Assembly: GCF_002205165.1 (NCBI RefSeq) | Contig: NZ_NIVS01000058.1 | Location: 1 to 64,000 of the forward strand | Length of the DNA: 64,000 nt | Reading direction: 5' to 3' | Source: Stenotrophomonas maltophilia | GTDB taxonomy: Bacteria > Pseudomonadota > Gammaproteobacteria > Xanthomonadales > Xanthomonadaceae | Position numbers and translations under genes: made by a program | The notes under the pieces: model-generated | Told to the model about the DNA's origin: nothing | Seen by the model: the letters and a program-made list of their open reading frames with translations, nothing else | Databases searched by the model: none | Part shown: one piece after another, positions 1 to 8,533 of the stretch | How the letters are laid out: every line of letters starts with the position of its first letter | Numbering within the stretch: position 1 is the first letter of the stretch

Positions 1-11
1 CTTATCTGCTT

Positions 12-17
12 CGTCAA
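12..17 (-). promoter_or_regulatory. -35 hexamer of a leftward promoter cut by the window edge
   Basis: On the minus strand this reads TTGACG in the context GGTGTTGACG, the same context as the more complete promoter at 113-141. Its -10 box would lie beyond base 1, so only half the promoter is visible. Confidence 0.5.
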
Positions 18-34
18 CACCTTTTTTCAAGGCC

Positions 35-52
35 GTTTCACCGAAGTGAAAC
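35..52 (-). other. UUCG-tetraloop hairpin between tandem leftward promoters
   Basis: A perfect 7-bp stem closes the loop CGAA, which reads UUCG on the minus strand inside a C(UUCG)G context, an exceptionally stable RNA hairpin. It lies in the transcribed leader between two leftward promoters. There is no U-tract, so it is more likely a processing or stability element than a terminator. Confidence 0.5.
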
Positions 53-112
53 GTTGTTGCCGATGCCGCTTCGTCGTGCGACCCGAAGGTCTTTTCGTCG
101 AAGCGAGCCGCC

Positions 113-141
113 TATTATGTCAGGCTTTTCGTTTCCGTCAA
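113..141 (-). promoter_or_regulatory. Strong leftward sigma70 promoter, rRNA-type
   Basis: Minus-strand -35 TTGACG (136-141) and -10 ATAATA (113-118) are separated by 17 bp, close to consensus. Alternative phasing gives CATAAT with a 16-bp spacer. Nothing is encoded leftwards inside the window, so the target lies past the left edge. The tandem arrangement resembles rrn operon control regions; that target is inferred, not seen. Confidence 0.7.
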
Positions 142-219
142 CACCTTCTTTCGAAGCTTGTTGCCGTCGCTGCGGGTGGGTGTTCACCGGGGTGAAGACC
201 GCGTCGCAGCGAGGGAGCG

Positions 220-248
220 AATACTAAAGACTTCTGAAAATTCGTCAA
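220..248 (-). promoter_or_regulatory. Upstream member of the tandem leftward promoters
   Basis: Minus-strand -35 TTGACG (243-248) with a -10 of AGTATT at 17 bp, or TAGTAT at 16 bp (about 220-226). It shares the TTGACG hexamer and orientation with the sites at 113-141 and 12-17. It also lies upstream of a small inverted repeat (TTCAC/GTGAA at 183-196). Confidence 0.5.
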
Positions 249-307
249 GCGTTTTCGTCGATCTTTTTCATCAACGCGTCATCCGCGCGTGCCGCCCATC
301 AACAAGC

Positions 308-338
308 GCGGCAGCACGCGCGTTGCGCGTGCTGCCGC
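308..338. terminator. Perfect 14-bp stem hairpin at the boundary before benE
   Basis: The arms at 308-321 and 325-338 are perfectly complementary around a 3-base loop. No T-run follows on either strand. It separates the leftward promoter cluster from the rightward transporter gene and may act as an insulating transcription barrier or a stability element. Aside from this and the promoters, bases 1-381 hold no supported gene. Confidence 0.4.
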
Positions 339-381
339 AGGCTTGCTAACAATGCATCTCTTGTCATCAGGAATGCATGCG

Positions 382-1572
382 ATGTCTGCGGTAGGAAAAC
401 GTTCGTTGTGGCGCGATCTCTCCCTGCCGGCGGTGATGGCAGGCTTCATTACCGTGTTGGTGGGCTTCGCCAGTTCGGCGGTGATCGTGTTCCAGGCCGC
501 ACGCGCGGTCGGCGCAGACCAGGCGCAGATCGCCTCGTGGATGTGGGCGTTGGGCCTTGGCATGGGCGTGACCTGTATTGGTCTGTCACTGCGCTATCGG
601 ATGCCGGTCGTCACTGCATGGTCCACGCCGGGTGCGGCCATGCTCGTGGTGGGTGCGGGCGCGGTCGGCTACAGCGATGCGATCGGTGCGTTCGTCCTTG
701 CCGCCGTGCTTGGCCTGCTGGCCGGCTTCTCGGGGATCTTCGCGAAGCTGATGAAGCGTGTGCCGATGGCGCTGGCCGCCGGCATGCTCGCCGGGGTGCT
801 GCTGCGTTTTGGATTGGATGTATTCGTCTCGATGGGCACCCAGCTCGGGATGGCGCTGGCGATGTTCGTCACCTGGCTGGTCGGCCGGCGTCTGTTCCCC
901 CGCTATGCGGTGATCGCCACCCTGCTCGTCGGCGTCCTGGTTGCCGCCGGTCAGGGCCTGCTTCATATGGACGCGGTACGACTGGAACTGGCCACGCCGG
1001 TGTTCACCTGGCCGACGCTGTCGTGGTCGGCGGTGTTCGGCATCGCCCTGCCCCTGTTCGTGGTCACCATGGCGTCGCAGAACATCCCGGGCGTCGCGGT
1101 GATCCGTGCCTCCGGTTATGACACGCCGGTGTCGCCGGTGATCGGCTGGATCGGGGTGGTCAATACGGTGCTCGCCCCCTTTGGTGCCTATGGGCTCAAC
1201 CTGGCCGCGATCACCGCCGCGATCTGCATGGGGCGCGAAGCGCACGAGGATCCGGCTCGCCGTTACACCGCCGCGGTGGCCGCGGGCGCCTTCTATATCG
1301 TCGTCGGGCTGTTCGGTGCGACGGTAGCGGCGGTGTTCGCCGCCTTCCCCAAGGAGCTGGTGGCCTGCGTGGCCGGCATCGCGCTGTTCGGGACGATCGC
1401 CAACAGCCTGGCCACGGCCCTGCGCGAGGAGGCCGATCGCGAAGCGGCGCTGGTGACGTTCCTGGTCACCGCTTCGGGCCTGTCGCTGGCCGGGATCGGT
1501 TCGGCGTTCTGGGGGTTGGTGGCCGGCGGGATCTGTCTGGTGGCATTGCGCCCGCGCCCGGCCGCACGCTGA
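382..1572 (+). CDS. BenE-family benzoate/H+ symporter-like transporter
   Basis: A 396-residue, very hydrophobic inner-membrane protein of the BenE family (benzoate transport, related to the nucleobase-ascorbate permease fold). The N-terminus shows the family's typical start, RDLSLPAVMAGFITVLVGFA, followed by about 10-12 membrane segments rich in Gly and Ala. The ATG at 382 is preferred because AGGA lies 9 bases upstream and the protein then begins just before the family's conserved region; ATGs at 352 and 373 are possible. It ends 4 bp before the stop of the convergent DUF2628 gene. No benzoate catabolic genes are nearby, so the substrate is uncertain. Confidence 0.85.
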   Translation: MSAVGKRSLWRDLSLPAVMAGFITVLVGFASSAVIVFQAARAVGADQAQIASWMWALGLGMGVTCIGLSLRYRMPVVTAWSTPGAAMLVVGAGAVGYSDAIGAFVLAAVLGLLAGFSGIFAKLMKRVPMALAAGMLAGVLLRFGLDVFVSMGTQLGMALAMFVTWLVGRRLFPRYAVIATLLVGVLVAAGQGLLHMDAVRLELATPVFTWPTLSWSAVFGIALPLFVVTMASQNIPGVAVIRASGYDTPVSPVIGWIGVVNTVLAPFGAYGLNLAAITAAICMGREAHEDPARRYTAAVAAGAFYIVVGLFGATVAAVFAAFPKELVACVAGIALFGTIANSLATALREEADREAALVTFLVTASGLSLAGIGSAFWGLVAGGICLVALRPRPAAR

Positions 1573-1576
1573 CCGG

Positions 1577-2140
1577 TCACGCGCCTTCCAGCAGCCTCAG
1601 CACGACGAACAGCGCCAGGCCCAGCCCCAGCGCGAGCCGGCTGGTGCCCCCGCGGCGTACCAGTTCGGCGTTGATCCGTTCCGGCTGCCCGCTAAAACGG
1701 GCCTGGGTCCGCGCCACCATGCGGCGGCAATGCCACCGGTACAGCGCATTGCCGAGGATGCCCAGCGACACCTGCAGTCCCAGCGACAGCACGATGCCGA
1801 CCCATGCCAGATTCAGCAGGGCCATGGCCGTACCGATGGCGAGATTGGCGATCAGCACCGCCAACGCCACCAGGTACATGCGCCGGTACATGAGCCAGTG
1901 GAACCCGAACAGGAAAGCCGGCCAGTGCCACGGGCGCGGCCAGCGGCCACCGGCGTCATCCAGATGCCAGCGACGGGCATACAGCGCGAAGTTGTCGCCC
2001 ACCACGCTCGCCAGCAACGGATGGCGGTCATGCACCGCCACGGCCGCATCGATCTGGGCGTCGATCATCGCCTCATGCATGGCGGCGCTGGGCGCGCGAT
2101 AAGGATTGCCGGCAGTCTCCTCGCCCGGCGCGGTACTCAT
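1577..2140 (-). CDS. DUF2628-type small membrane protein
   Basis: A 187-residue protein with a soluble N-terminal half and two or three hydrophobic segments in the C-terminal half (around residues 75-125 and at the extreme C-terminus). The central stretch, with PRPWHWPAFLFGFHWLMYRR, matches the DUF2628 pattern of an aromatic-rich motif before the first membrane span. Its ATG overlaps the TGA of the upstream lytic transglycosylase gene by 4 bp (ATGA), so the two are translationally coupled. The role is unknown. The start is supported by the overlap; an upstream extension would run through the neighbour. Confidence 0.75.
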   Translation of the reverse strand: MSTAPGEETAGNPYRAPSAAMHEAMIDAQIDAAVAVHDRHPLLASVVGDNFALYARRWHLDDAGGRWPRPWHWPAFLFGFHWLMYRRMYLVALAVLIANLAIGTAMALLNLAWVGIVLSLGLQVSLGILGNALYRWHCRRMVARTQARFSGQPERINAELVRRGGTSRLALGLGLALFVVLRLLEGA

Positions 2141-4305
2141 AGCGGGCGAACCGCCAGGGTCTGCTGCAGCACATGCTGCGCGCCCGGCGCCAGGGTCACC
2201 ACGTCCGGACCGGCGTTGGCCGCCTCCAGGCACACATAGTTGCGCCAGCCGGCGCCGACATCGGCCATCTTGCTCGCGCCCGCCTCGCCCGGATTCCACG
2301 CCACCAGCGAGCGACTGCCGGTGGTGGTGATCTCGATGCGGCGCTTCAGGCCCGGGTCCTTGAGCAGGTAACGGCCGCCGGCCTGGGTATAGATGCGGTC
2401 GCTGCGGCCCGGATCACGCGGGTCGCGCAGGCTCCACTCGCCCTGCTGCTGGCGGGGGGCAGCGTAGTTCTCGAACTTGTCCAGGTAGGACAGGCCGTCC
2501 AGGCCTTCCACGCTGACCTGCATCGCATCGCTGACATGGAAGTAGTTGTGCAGGGCCTGGGTGAAGGCGACCGGTTGGCGGCCGGTGTTCTCGGTGATCA
2601 GGCGCTGCTCCAGCGTGCGGCCGATCCGCAGTTCCATGCGCAGGCGCAGGTCCAGGTTCTCCAGCACCGGCGGGGCCAGGGTCAGCACCATGGTGCCATC
2701 GGCCTCGCGACGGGCCTGCTGCAGGGTCCATGGCACGTTGCGGACGAAGCCATGCGAGGGCACGTCATTGCCCTGCCCCTGGCGGCCGAAGTACGGCCAG
2801 CACACGGGGCTGCCGCCACGGATCGGGGTAGGCAGCGGCTGGGCACTGGGCGAGAGCCACATCACGTCCTGCCCGCCCTTGGGCACGTAGGACAGCAATT
2901 GGCCGCCGAACACGCTGATCGCGGCGGTGGCGAACGGCGTCTCGACCTTCCAGGCAGGGAAGCCCTGGATGTCGGCCAGGCTGAGCCCGGGCACCTTGGG
3001 CAGGGCAGCGCGCGGCGCGGCCGGCGACTGGACGTACTGGGCGTGGTTGGGCGGCAGGGTGAACACGGTGGATGCGGGCATGGTCGGTGGTGACGAAGGA
3101 GGGGCGCCGCGCAGGGCGGCAAGGATGCGCTGGCCGGCGCGGCCATCGGCGGGGGTCCAGCCCAGGCGCTGCTGTTCGGTCTGGATGGCGCGCCGGGTGG
3201 CGGTGCCGATCATGCCGTCGGCCGTGCCGATATCGTGGCCGCGGGCCAGCAACAGGGTCTGCAGTTCACGGCGTTCGGTACGGCCGATGCCGGGATCGTC
3301 GGTCGGCCAGGCCGCCACGATGCCCGGACCACCGCGCAGGCGGTCGGCCAGGGTGGCGATCGCCAGGGCGTAGCTCTCGGCGGCGTTGTACGCGTAGATC
3401 GCGTCGTAGTTGCGGAACACCAGCCAGGCTGGCCCCTTGGCGCCGGTCGGGAGCAGCAAGGCGGCCGTGCTGTCGGCGGGCAGCCCGGCCGGGGCCAACG
3501 CGCCGCCCGCCACCGGGAGGATGCCCAGCGCGCGCCAGTCGGCCAGCGGTTTGCGCTGGGTGCGGCCGGCCAGGCTGGCATTGAAGCCGGCCGGAATCTT
3601 CACTTCCATGCCCCACGGCTGCCCGGTGCGCCAGCCGGCCTTCTTGAGATAGTTGGCGGTGGAGGCCAGGGCGTCGGGAATGGAGGCGACCAGATCGCGA
3701 CGTCCATCGCCGTCGCCGTCGACCGCGATGCGGGCATAGGTGGACGGCATGAACTGGGTATGGCCGAAGGCGCCGGCCCACGAACCGGTCAGCCCTTCGG
3801 CACGCAGGTCACCGGCGTCGATCAGCCTGAGCAGGGCCAGCAGTTCACCGCGGAAGAAGGGCTGGCGACGGCCTTCGCAGGACAGCGTGGCCAGCGACTG
3901 CAGCAGCGGGCGCTTGCCGAACACGCGGCCGTAATCGCTCTCCACACCCCACACGGCGACGATGGTGGCGGCATCGACACCGTACTCGGCCGACACGCGG
4001 GCCAGCAGATCACGGTGCTCGACCAGACGGGCGCGTCCATCGTCGACGCGCTGGCTATCCACCAGGGCGGCCAGGTAATCCCACAGCGGGGTGGTGAACT
4101 CCGGCTGTGCATCGAGCAGGGGCAGCACGCTGGGATCCGGGGTAAGCCCGGCAGTGAGCACGTCGAAGCGCTCGGCATGGATGCCCTGCTTGCCGGCCTG
4201 CGCTTTGAGCGTGACCAGGCAGCTGGCAAACGCATCCGGCGCGGCCACCGCCAGCGACGGTGCGCCGAGCCACAGCCCGGTCAACAACAGGGGCAACCAT
4301 CGCAT
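2137..4305 (-). CDS. Fusion: MltB-type lytic murein transglycosylase + D-hexose-6-phosphate mutarotase-like domain
   Basis: One open frame of 722 residues joins two families normally encoded separately. Residues 1-21 are a signal peptide. About 25-325 is an MltB/SLT_2 lytic transglycosylase with the GVESDYG motif (catalytic Glu122) and AGAFGHTQFMPSTY. About 335-398 is a PG_binding_1-like repeat, followed by a Pro/Ala-rich linker to about 440. About 445-722 is a YeaD-type aldose-1-epimerase fold with SHGFVRN, LHNYFHVSD (His586, His590) and VCLEAAN (Glu694), so its catalytic residues look intact. A mutarotase exported to the periplasm is unexpected, since the usual enzyme acts on cytoplasmic sugar phosphates. 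AAGGA lies 8 bases before the ATG. Confidence 0.88.
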   Translation of the reverse strand: MRWLPLLLTGLWLGAPSLAVAAPDAFASCLVTLKAQAGKQGIHAERFDVLTAGLTPDPSVLPLLDAQPEFTTPLWDYLAALVDSQRVDDGRARLVEHRDLLARVSAEYGVDAATIVAVWGVESDYGRVFGKRPLLQSLATLSCEGRRQPFFRGELLALLRLIDAGDLRAEGLTGSWAGAFGHTQFMPSTYARIAVDGDGDGRRDLVASIPDALASTANYLKKAGWRTGQPWGMEVKIPAGFNASLAGRTQRKPLADWRALGILPVAGGALAPAGLPADSTAALLLPTGAKGPAWLVFRNYDAIYAYNAAESYALAIATLADRLRGGPGIVAAWPTDDPGIGRTERRELQTLLLARGHDIGTADGMIGTATRRAIQTEQQRLGWTPADGRAGQRILAALRGAPPSSPPTMPASTVFTLPPNHAQYVQSPAAPRAALPKVPGLSLADIQGFPAWKVETPFATAAISVFGGQLLSYVPKGGQDVMWLSPSAQPLPTPIRGGSPVCWPYFGRQGQGNDVPSHGFVRNVPWTLQQARREADGTMVLTLAPPVLENLDLRLRMELRIGRTLEQRLITENTGRQPVAFTQALHNYFHVSDAMQVSVEGLDGLSYLDKFENYAAPRQQQGEWSLRDPRDPGRSDRIYTQAGGRYLLKDPGLKRRIEITTTGSRSLVAWNPGEAGASKMADVGAGWRNYVCLEAANAGPDVVTLAPGAQHVLQQTLAVRPL

Positions 4306-4359
4306 TGGCGGAATCCTTGCAGCCAGTGGACCTGCATCATAGCGGCAATGCCGCGCGGA

Positions 4360-5334
4360 TCAGGCCGGCTGCAGCAGGCGCAGGCCGAAGGCGGGATCGG
4401 TCGCGTTCCAGTGGGCGGTGACCCGCAGGCCCGCGGCAGCGGCCATCGCCGCGAACACCGCATCGGTGTACTTGTGGCTGTATTCGACGGTCATCGCTTC
4501 GCCTTCGGCGAACGCGAAGCTCTGCCCGTCCACCTGCACGCGCTGGTCGCGCTGGCTGACCAGTTCGGTTTCGATGCGCAGGCGCGGCACGCTGTAGCGG
4601 GCGCGGTGGCGGAAACCGTCCAGATCGAAATCGCTGCCGATGTCGCGATTGAGCCGGCGCAGCAGGTTCAGGGTGAAGTCGGCGGTGACGCCGGCGGCAT
4701 CGTTGTAGGCAGCCTCGATCAGCCCCGCATCCTTGTGCAGGTCGATGCCGATCAGGGCCATGCCATCGGGCCCCATGGTCTGGCGCATCGCCTTCAACAG
4801 TGCGATGGCATCGTCATGGGCGAAGTTGCCCAGCGTCGAACCGGGGAAGAACACCAGGTGGCGTGCCGGCTCGCGCTGCGGTGACGGCAACTGCACCGGC
4901 TGGGTGAAATCCGCGCAGACCGGCAGCATTTCGATCTCCGGCAGCGAGGGGGCCAGCCGGGTGATGCTGTCCAGCAGCGCGGCGCGGGAGATCTCGATCG
5001 GGGTGTAGGCCACGGGGTCGCGCAGCGCATGCAGCAGCAGTTCGGTCTTGCGCCCGCTGCCGCTGCCCAGTTCGACCACATGCACGCGGGGCCCGACCAC
5101 CTTGGCGATGTCGCGCGCGCACTCCTGCAGCAGCTGCAGCTCGGTGCGGGTCGGGTAGTACTCCGGCTGCTGGGTGATCTGCTCGAACAGCGCCGAGCCC
5201 TGCGCATCGTAGAAATACTTGGACGGCAGCTGCCGCGGCGTGGACGAGAGGCCGCGCAGGATGTCGGCGGTGATCTGATCACGGTCCGGCTGCAGATCGG
5301 TCAACGCCTCGAGTGCATCACGGACCGAACTCAT
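4360..5334 (-). CDS. egtD: L-histidine N-alpha-methyltransferase, ergothioneine synthesis
   Basis: A 324-residue SAM-dependent methyltransferase of the EgtD family, which trimethylates histidine to hercynine. Visible features are the N-terminal PSKYFYDAQGSALFEQI region, the SAM-binding motif VVELGSGSGRKTELLL (about residues 75-95), FFPGSTLGNF and the C-terminal MTVEYSHKY. The ATG overlaps the egtB stop by 4 bp (ATGA), so the pair is translationally coupled. Together they make hercynine and its sulfoxide conjugate. No EgtC or EgtE gene is adjacent, as is common outside actinobacteria. Confidence 0.93.
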   Translation of the reverse strand: MSSVRDALEALTDLQPDRDQITADILRGLSSTPRQLPSKYFYDAQGSALFEQITQQPEYYPTRTELQLLQECARDIAKVVGPRVHVVELGSGSGRKTELLLHALRDPVAYTPIEISRAALLDSITRLAPSLPEIEMLPVCADFTQPVQLPSPQREPARHLVFFPGSTLGNFAHDDAIALLKAMRQTMGPDGMALIGIDLHKDAGLIEAAYNDAAGVTADFTLNLLRRLNRDIGSDFDLDGFRHRARYSVPRLRIETELVSQRDQRVQVDGQSFAFAEGEAMTVEYSHKYTDAVFAAMAAAAGLRVTAHWNATDPAFGLRLLQPA

Positions 5335-6617
5335 GCGATGTCCCGGGCCAGGCGCAGGCCGGCGAACTGCCACCGGGCCGACGGTGCGAAGAAATTGCGG
5401 TAGCTGGCGCGCAGATGATCGGCCGGGGTGGCACAGCTGCCCCCGCGCAGCACCCACTGCCCGCACATGAACTTGCCGTTGTACTCGCCCAGGTTGCCCG
5501 GGAAGGTGCGGAAGCCCGGATATGGCCCGTAGGCGCTGCTGGTCCATTCCCAGACATCGCCGAACAATTGAACGATGTCGCCGTCCTCTTCGGCCCCACC
5601 GGGGTGGAACTGATCGGCATCGGCGAAGCGACCCCGCAGCGGGCGACCGGCGGTGGCCGCCTCCCATTCGAACTCGGTGGGCAGACGGGCCTCCTGCCAG
5701 CGCGCGTAGGCGTCGGCTTCGAAGTAACTGAGGTGGCAGACCGGTGCGTGCGGATCGAGCGGGCGCCAGCCCCCCAGGGTGAACTCGCGCTCCAGTGCGT
5801 CATCCCAGTACAGCGGATGCTGCCAATGCTGGTCCTGGCACAGCGTCCACCCTTCACTCATCCACCAGCGCGGCTCGCGGTAGCCACCGGCCTGCACGAA
5901 CCGCCGGTACTCCTCATTGCTGACCGGGCGGTTGGCCAGCGCATGCGCCGGGACCAACGCGCGGTGTACAGGCGATTCGTTGTCATAGGCGAATGTGGGC
6001 TGGGTGGGCCAGACCGGCGCGCCGATCTCCACGATCCGCTCGGGACTGCTGAGCCACCGCAGCGGCAGCGCACGGGCCGGTGCCACCGCCAGATCCTCGC
6101 AGTAGGCCGGCTGCAGCGGGTTGGACCAGAACGCGTGCTTGATATCGGTCAGCAGCAGCTCCTGGTGCTGCTGCTCGTGATGCAGGCCGAGCAGCAGCTG
6201 ATGCTGGGCCTGTTCGCTCAGGCTGCCGGCCTGCAGTGCGGTGATCACGCGCTGGTCGATCTCGGCGCGGAAATGCAGCACCTCATCCAGTGACGGGCGC
6301 GAGAGCAGCCCGCGCTGCGGACGCGCATGCGCCGGGCCGATGCTCTGGTAATAGCTGTTGAACAGGTAATGCCAGTCCGCATCGATCGGGGCGTAGCCGG
6401 GCCGGGTGGCCAGCACGAAGCGCTCGAAGAACCAGGTGGTGTGGGCCAGGTGCCATTTGGCCGGGCTGGCATCGGCCATGCTCTGCACCATGGCGTCCTC
6501 AGCGCTCAGCGGGGCGGCCAGCGCGACCGTGCGGGCGCGCACGCCAGCGTAACGGGCGGCCAGCGACGCGGGCGGGACGGCAATGAGCGGTGGTGCGGCA
6601 GCGACGGCGGTATTCAT
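5331..6617 (-). CDS. egtB: Ergothioneine biosynthesis sulfoxide synthase
   Basis: A 428-residue non-heme iron enzyme that joins hercynine to a thiol donor (cysteine or gamma-glutamylcysteine) with oxygen. The N-terminal DinB-like half carries WHLAHTTWFFE (about residues 55-65) and the HX3HXE iron motif (His147, His151, Glu153). The C-terminal half, from about residue 200, is a formylglycine-generating-enzyme/sulfatase-modifying fold ending in VLRGGSCATPADHLRASYRNFF. It is the first gene of the egtB-egtD pair. The thiol donor cannot be decided by eye. Confidence 0.94.
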   Translation of the reverse strand: MNTAVAAAPPLIAVPPASLAARYAGVRARTVALAAPLSAEDAMVQSMADASPAKWHLAHTTWFFERFVLATRPGYAPIDADWHYLFNSYYQSIGPAHARPQRGLLSRPSLDEVLHFRAEIDQRVITALQAGSLSEQAQHQLLLGLHHEQQHQELLLTDIKHAFWSNPLQPAYCEDLAVAPARALPLRWLSSPERIVEIGAPVWPTQPTFAYDNESPVHRALVPAHALANRPVSNEEYRRFVQAGGYREPRWWMSEGWTLCQDQHWQHPLYWDDALEREFTLGGWRPLDPHAPVCHLSYFEADAYARWQEARLPTEFEWEAATAGRPLRGRFADADQFHPGGAEEDGDIVQLFGDVWEWTSSAYGPYPGFRTFPGNLGEYNGKFMCGQWVLRGGSCATPADHLRASYRNFFAPSARWQFAGLRLARDIA

Positions 6618-6777
6618 CGCGATCAGGATCGGCCAGCCGGGGTGAGTGTCACGTCATGGCAGGGCATCGCTGCGGTGACAGCGCTCAAGTTGAATACGCG
6701 CGGGCCGCTATCGGGGGAGACTCCCTGCCTGTGTTGTCCGGTTTGCACGCTGCAGCCACGGCGCGCCGGCCCACGAC

Positions 6778-8097
6778 GTGGACCCCTTCTTGCGGACGCA
6801 CCTGCTACGCCAGCCCAGCCACTATCTGTTCGTGCTGCCTGCCGTGCTGGTGGCCGTGGGCCTGTGGGGCGCCACGCCGGCGGCCGAGGTCGGCAATCCT
6901 GTGCACCGCCTGCTGCCGCTGGTGCTGGCCTGCCTGGGCATCGGGCTGGCGTTGATCTACGCCCGCGTGCGGGCGGTCTGTCTGATGCTGGCGGTCGCAC
7001 TGGCCTTCGCGCTGCTGCACGGGGTGGTCGGTACGTTCCTGCGTGAGGGCGTGATCTCGGACCACACGCCGCTGATTTTTCATGCCGTGTCGTGGTGGTT
7101 GCCGCTGCTGTTCCTGGTGCATGGGCTGTGGCCCGAGCGCGGGCGGCTGCGCCAGGCCCTGCTGCTGCGCGGCGTGGTCAGCGGCACGGCGCTGGGGGTT
7201 TTCCTGCTGTTGGCCGCCCAGGGCCCGGACGGCATGCAGGCACTGCTGTCGGATCGACACCTGGCGTGGCTGCCGAGCGGCTGGAACGCGCTGGCGCAGC
7301 TGCCGGCGCTGTTGTTCATGGTGGCAACGCTCGCGCTGGGGGTACAGGCCTGGCACCAGCCGCGGCCGCTGCACACCGCCCTGCTGATCGCCCTGCTCTG
7401 CCTGTGGTGGATGCTGCCGCGGGTGTTCGTCTCGCCCGCGCTGCTGCCGGCGGTCAGCTGCATGGCGCTGCTGTTGATTGTTTCGGCGATGCTGCAGGAG
7501 GCCTTCCACATGGCCTTCCGCGATGAACTCACCGGGCTGCCCGGCCGCCGCGCATTCAACGAATGCCTGCAGCGGGTGGGGCCCACTTACACCATCGCGA
7601 TGGTGGATGTGGATCACTTCAAGCGCTTCAACGATACCCACGGCCACGATGCCGGTGATGACGTGCTCAAGCTGGTGGCCGCGCGCCTGGCCGGGATCGG
7701 CGGCGGGGGCCGCGCGTTCCGCTACGGCGGCGAGGAATTCGCACTGGTGTTCCTGGATCGCCCAGCCCCGGCCTGTGTGGCGGCGGTGGAGGAGATCCGC
7801 GCGACGATCGAAGGCGCGCGGATGCACCTGCGCGACCGCGCCGCGCGCAGCCGCGACGATGCGGTGGGGCAGCTGCAGCGCGGACGCGGTGGCAGTGGCG
7901 CGGTGGTGCAGGTGACGGTGAGCATCGGCGTGGCCGACAGCCGGGTGGCTGACAGCCCGCAGGGCGTGATCAAAGCGGCCGACCAGGCCCTGTACGCGGC
8001 CAAGGACGCCGGCCGCAACTGTGTGCGCGCCCATGGCCAGCAGGGTGCCGTGGCGGTGCGCACGGCGGCGCTGGCTCAGGGCAGCGCGTCGAGATAG
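6778..8097 (+). CDS. Membrane-anchored GGDEF diguanylate cyclase
   Basis: A 439-residue protein with about six or seven N-terminal membrane segments (residues 16-240), then a GGDEF domain from about 245 with [24 protein letters not shown] and the active-site motif GGEEF at 317-321. An intact GG(D/E)EF indicates synthesis of c-di-GMP from two GTP. No EAL or PAS domain is present, so the sensed signal presumably enters through the membrane region. The start is a GTG without a strong ribosome-binding site and is the least certain part. The 3' end overlaps the convergent YchJ gene by 22 bp. Confidence 0.88.
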   Translation: MDPFLRTHLLRQPSHYLFVLPAVLVAVGLWGATPAAEVGNPVHRLLPLVLACLGIGLALIYARVRAVCLMLAVALAFALLHGVVGTFLREGVISDHTPLIFHAVSWWLPLLFLVHGLWPERGRLRQALLLRGVVSGTALGVFLLLAAQGPDGMQALLSDRHLAWLPSGWNALAQLPALLFMVATLALGVQAWHQPRPLHTALLIALLCLWWMLPRVFVSPALLPAVSCMALLLIVSAMLQEAFHMAFRDELTGLPGRRAFNECLQRVGPTYTIAMVDVDHFKRFNDTHGHDAGDDVLKLVAARLAGIGGGGRAFRYGGEEFALVFLDRPAPACVAAVEEIRATIEGARMHLRDRAARSRDDAVGQLQRGRGGSGAVVQVTVSIGVADSRVADSPQGVIKAADQALYAAKDAGRNCVRAHGQQGAVAVRTAALAQGSASR

Positions 8098-8471
8098 AAC
8101 CAGCGGCCGTCTTCGCGCACGAAGCGGCTGTGCTCGCGCATTTTCACCGCGCTGCCGCCGCCGACCTTGTAGCGGGCCAGAAAAAGGACCTGGGCGTGGT
8201 CCGGATCTGACTGCGTGTGGGCCTGGATCGTCAGCCCCAGCCACTGGGTGCGCTGCCCGGGGGCTTCCTCCAGCGACAGCTCGGCCGGGCGCGTGGACGG
8301 GTGCCAGCTGGCCAGCAGGTACTCGGCCAGGTGGCGCACGTAAGCGCTGTAGCGCGAGCGCATCAGCGCTTCGGCATCCGGAGCGGGTGTGCCGGCGTGG
8401 TAGCAGCCGCAGCAGGTGCTGTAGGCCTGCGGGCGGCCGCAGGGACAGGGATCGGAGTTGGCGGTGGTCAT
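8076..8471 (-). CDS. YchJ-family SEC-C motif protein
   Basis: A 131-residue cytoplasmic protein of the YchJ/UPF0225 family. The N-terminal [17 protein letters not shown] (about residues 9-25) is the SEC-C cysteine/histidine zinc motif, followed by the family's RSRYSAYV segment. The C-terminus has FLARYK and [15 protein letters not shown], typical of the NTF2-like half. Function is poorly defined. It is divergent from the TSUP permease, and its end overlaps the diguanylate cyclase gene tail-to-tail. Confidence 0.88.
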   Translation of the reverse strand: MTTANSDPCPCGRPQAYSTCCGCYHAGTPAPDAEALMRSRYSAYVRHLAEYLLASWHPSTRPAELSLEEAPGQRTQWLGLTIQAHTQSDPDHAQVLFLARYKVGGGSAVKMREHSRFVREDGRWFYLDALP

Positions 8472-8533
8472 GGGGGTATTGTCGCGCGATGACGGGGCGT
8501 ATGCTGGCGCGCCTTCTGCCGCGATGTGCCGCC

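Noticed and set aside
8021-8533. Upstream extension of the TSUP permease
   Set aside because: The in-frame region overlaps the diguanylate cyclase and YchJ genes and encodes Arg-rich sequence without family similarity.
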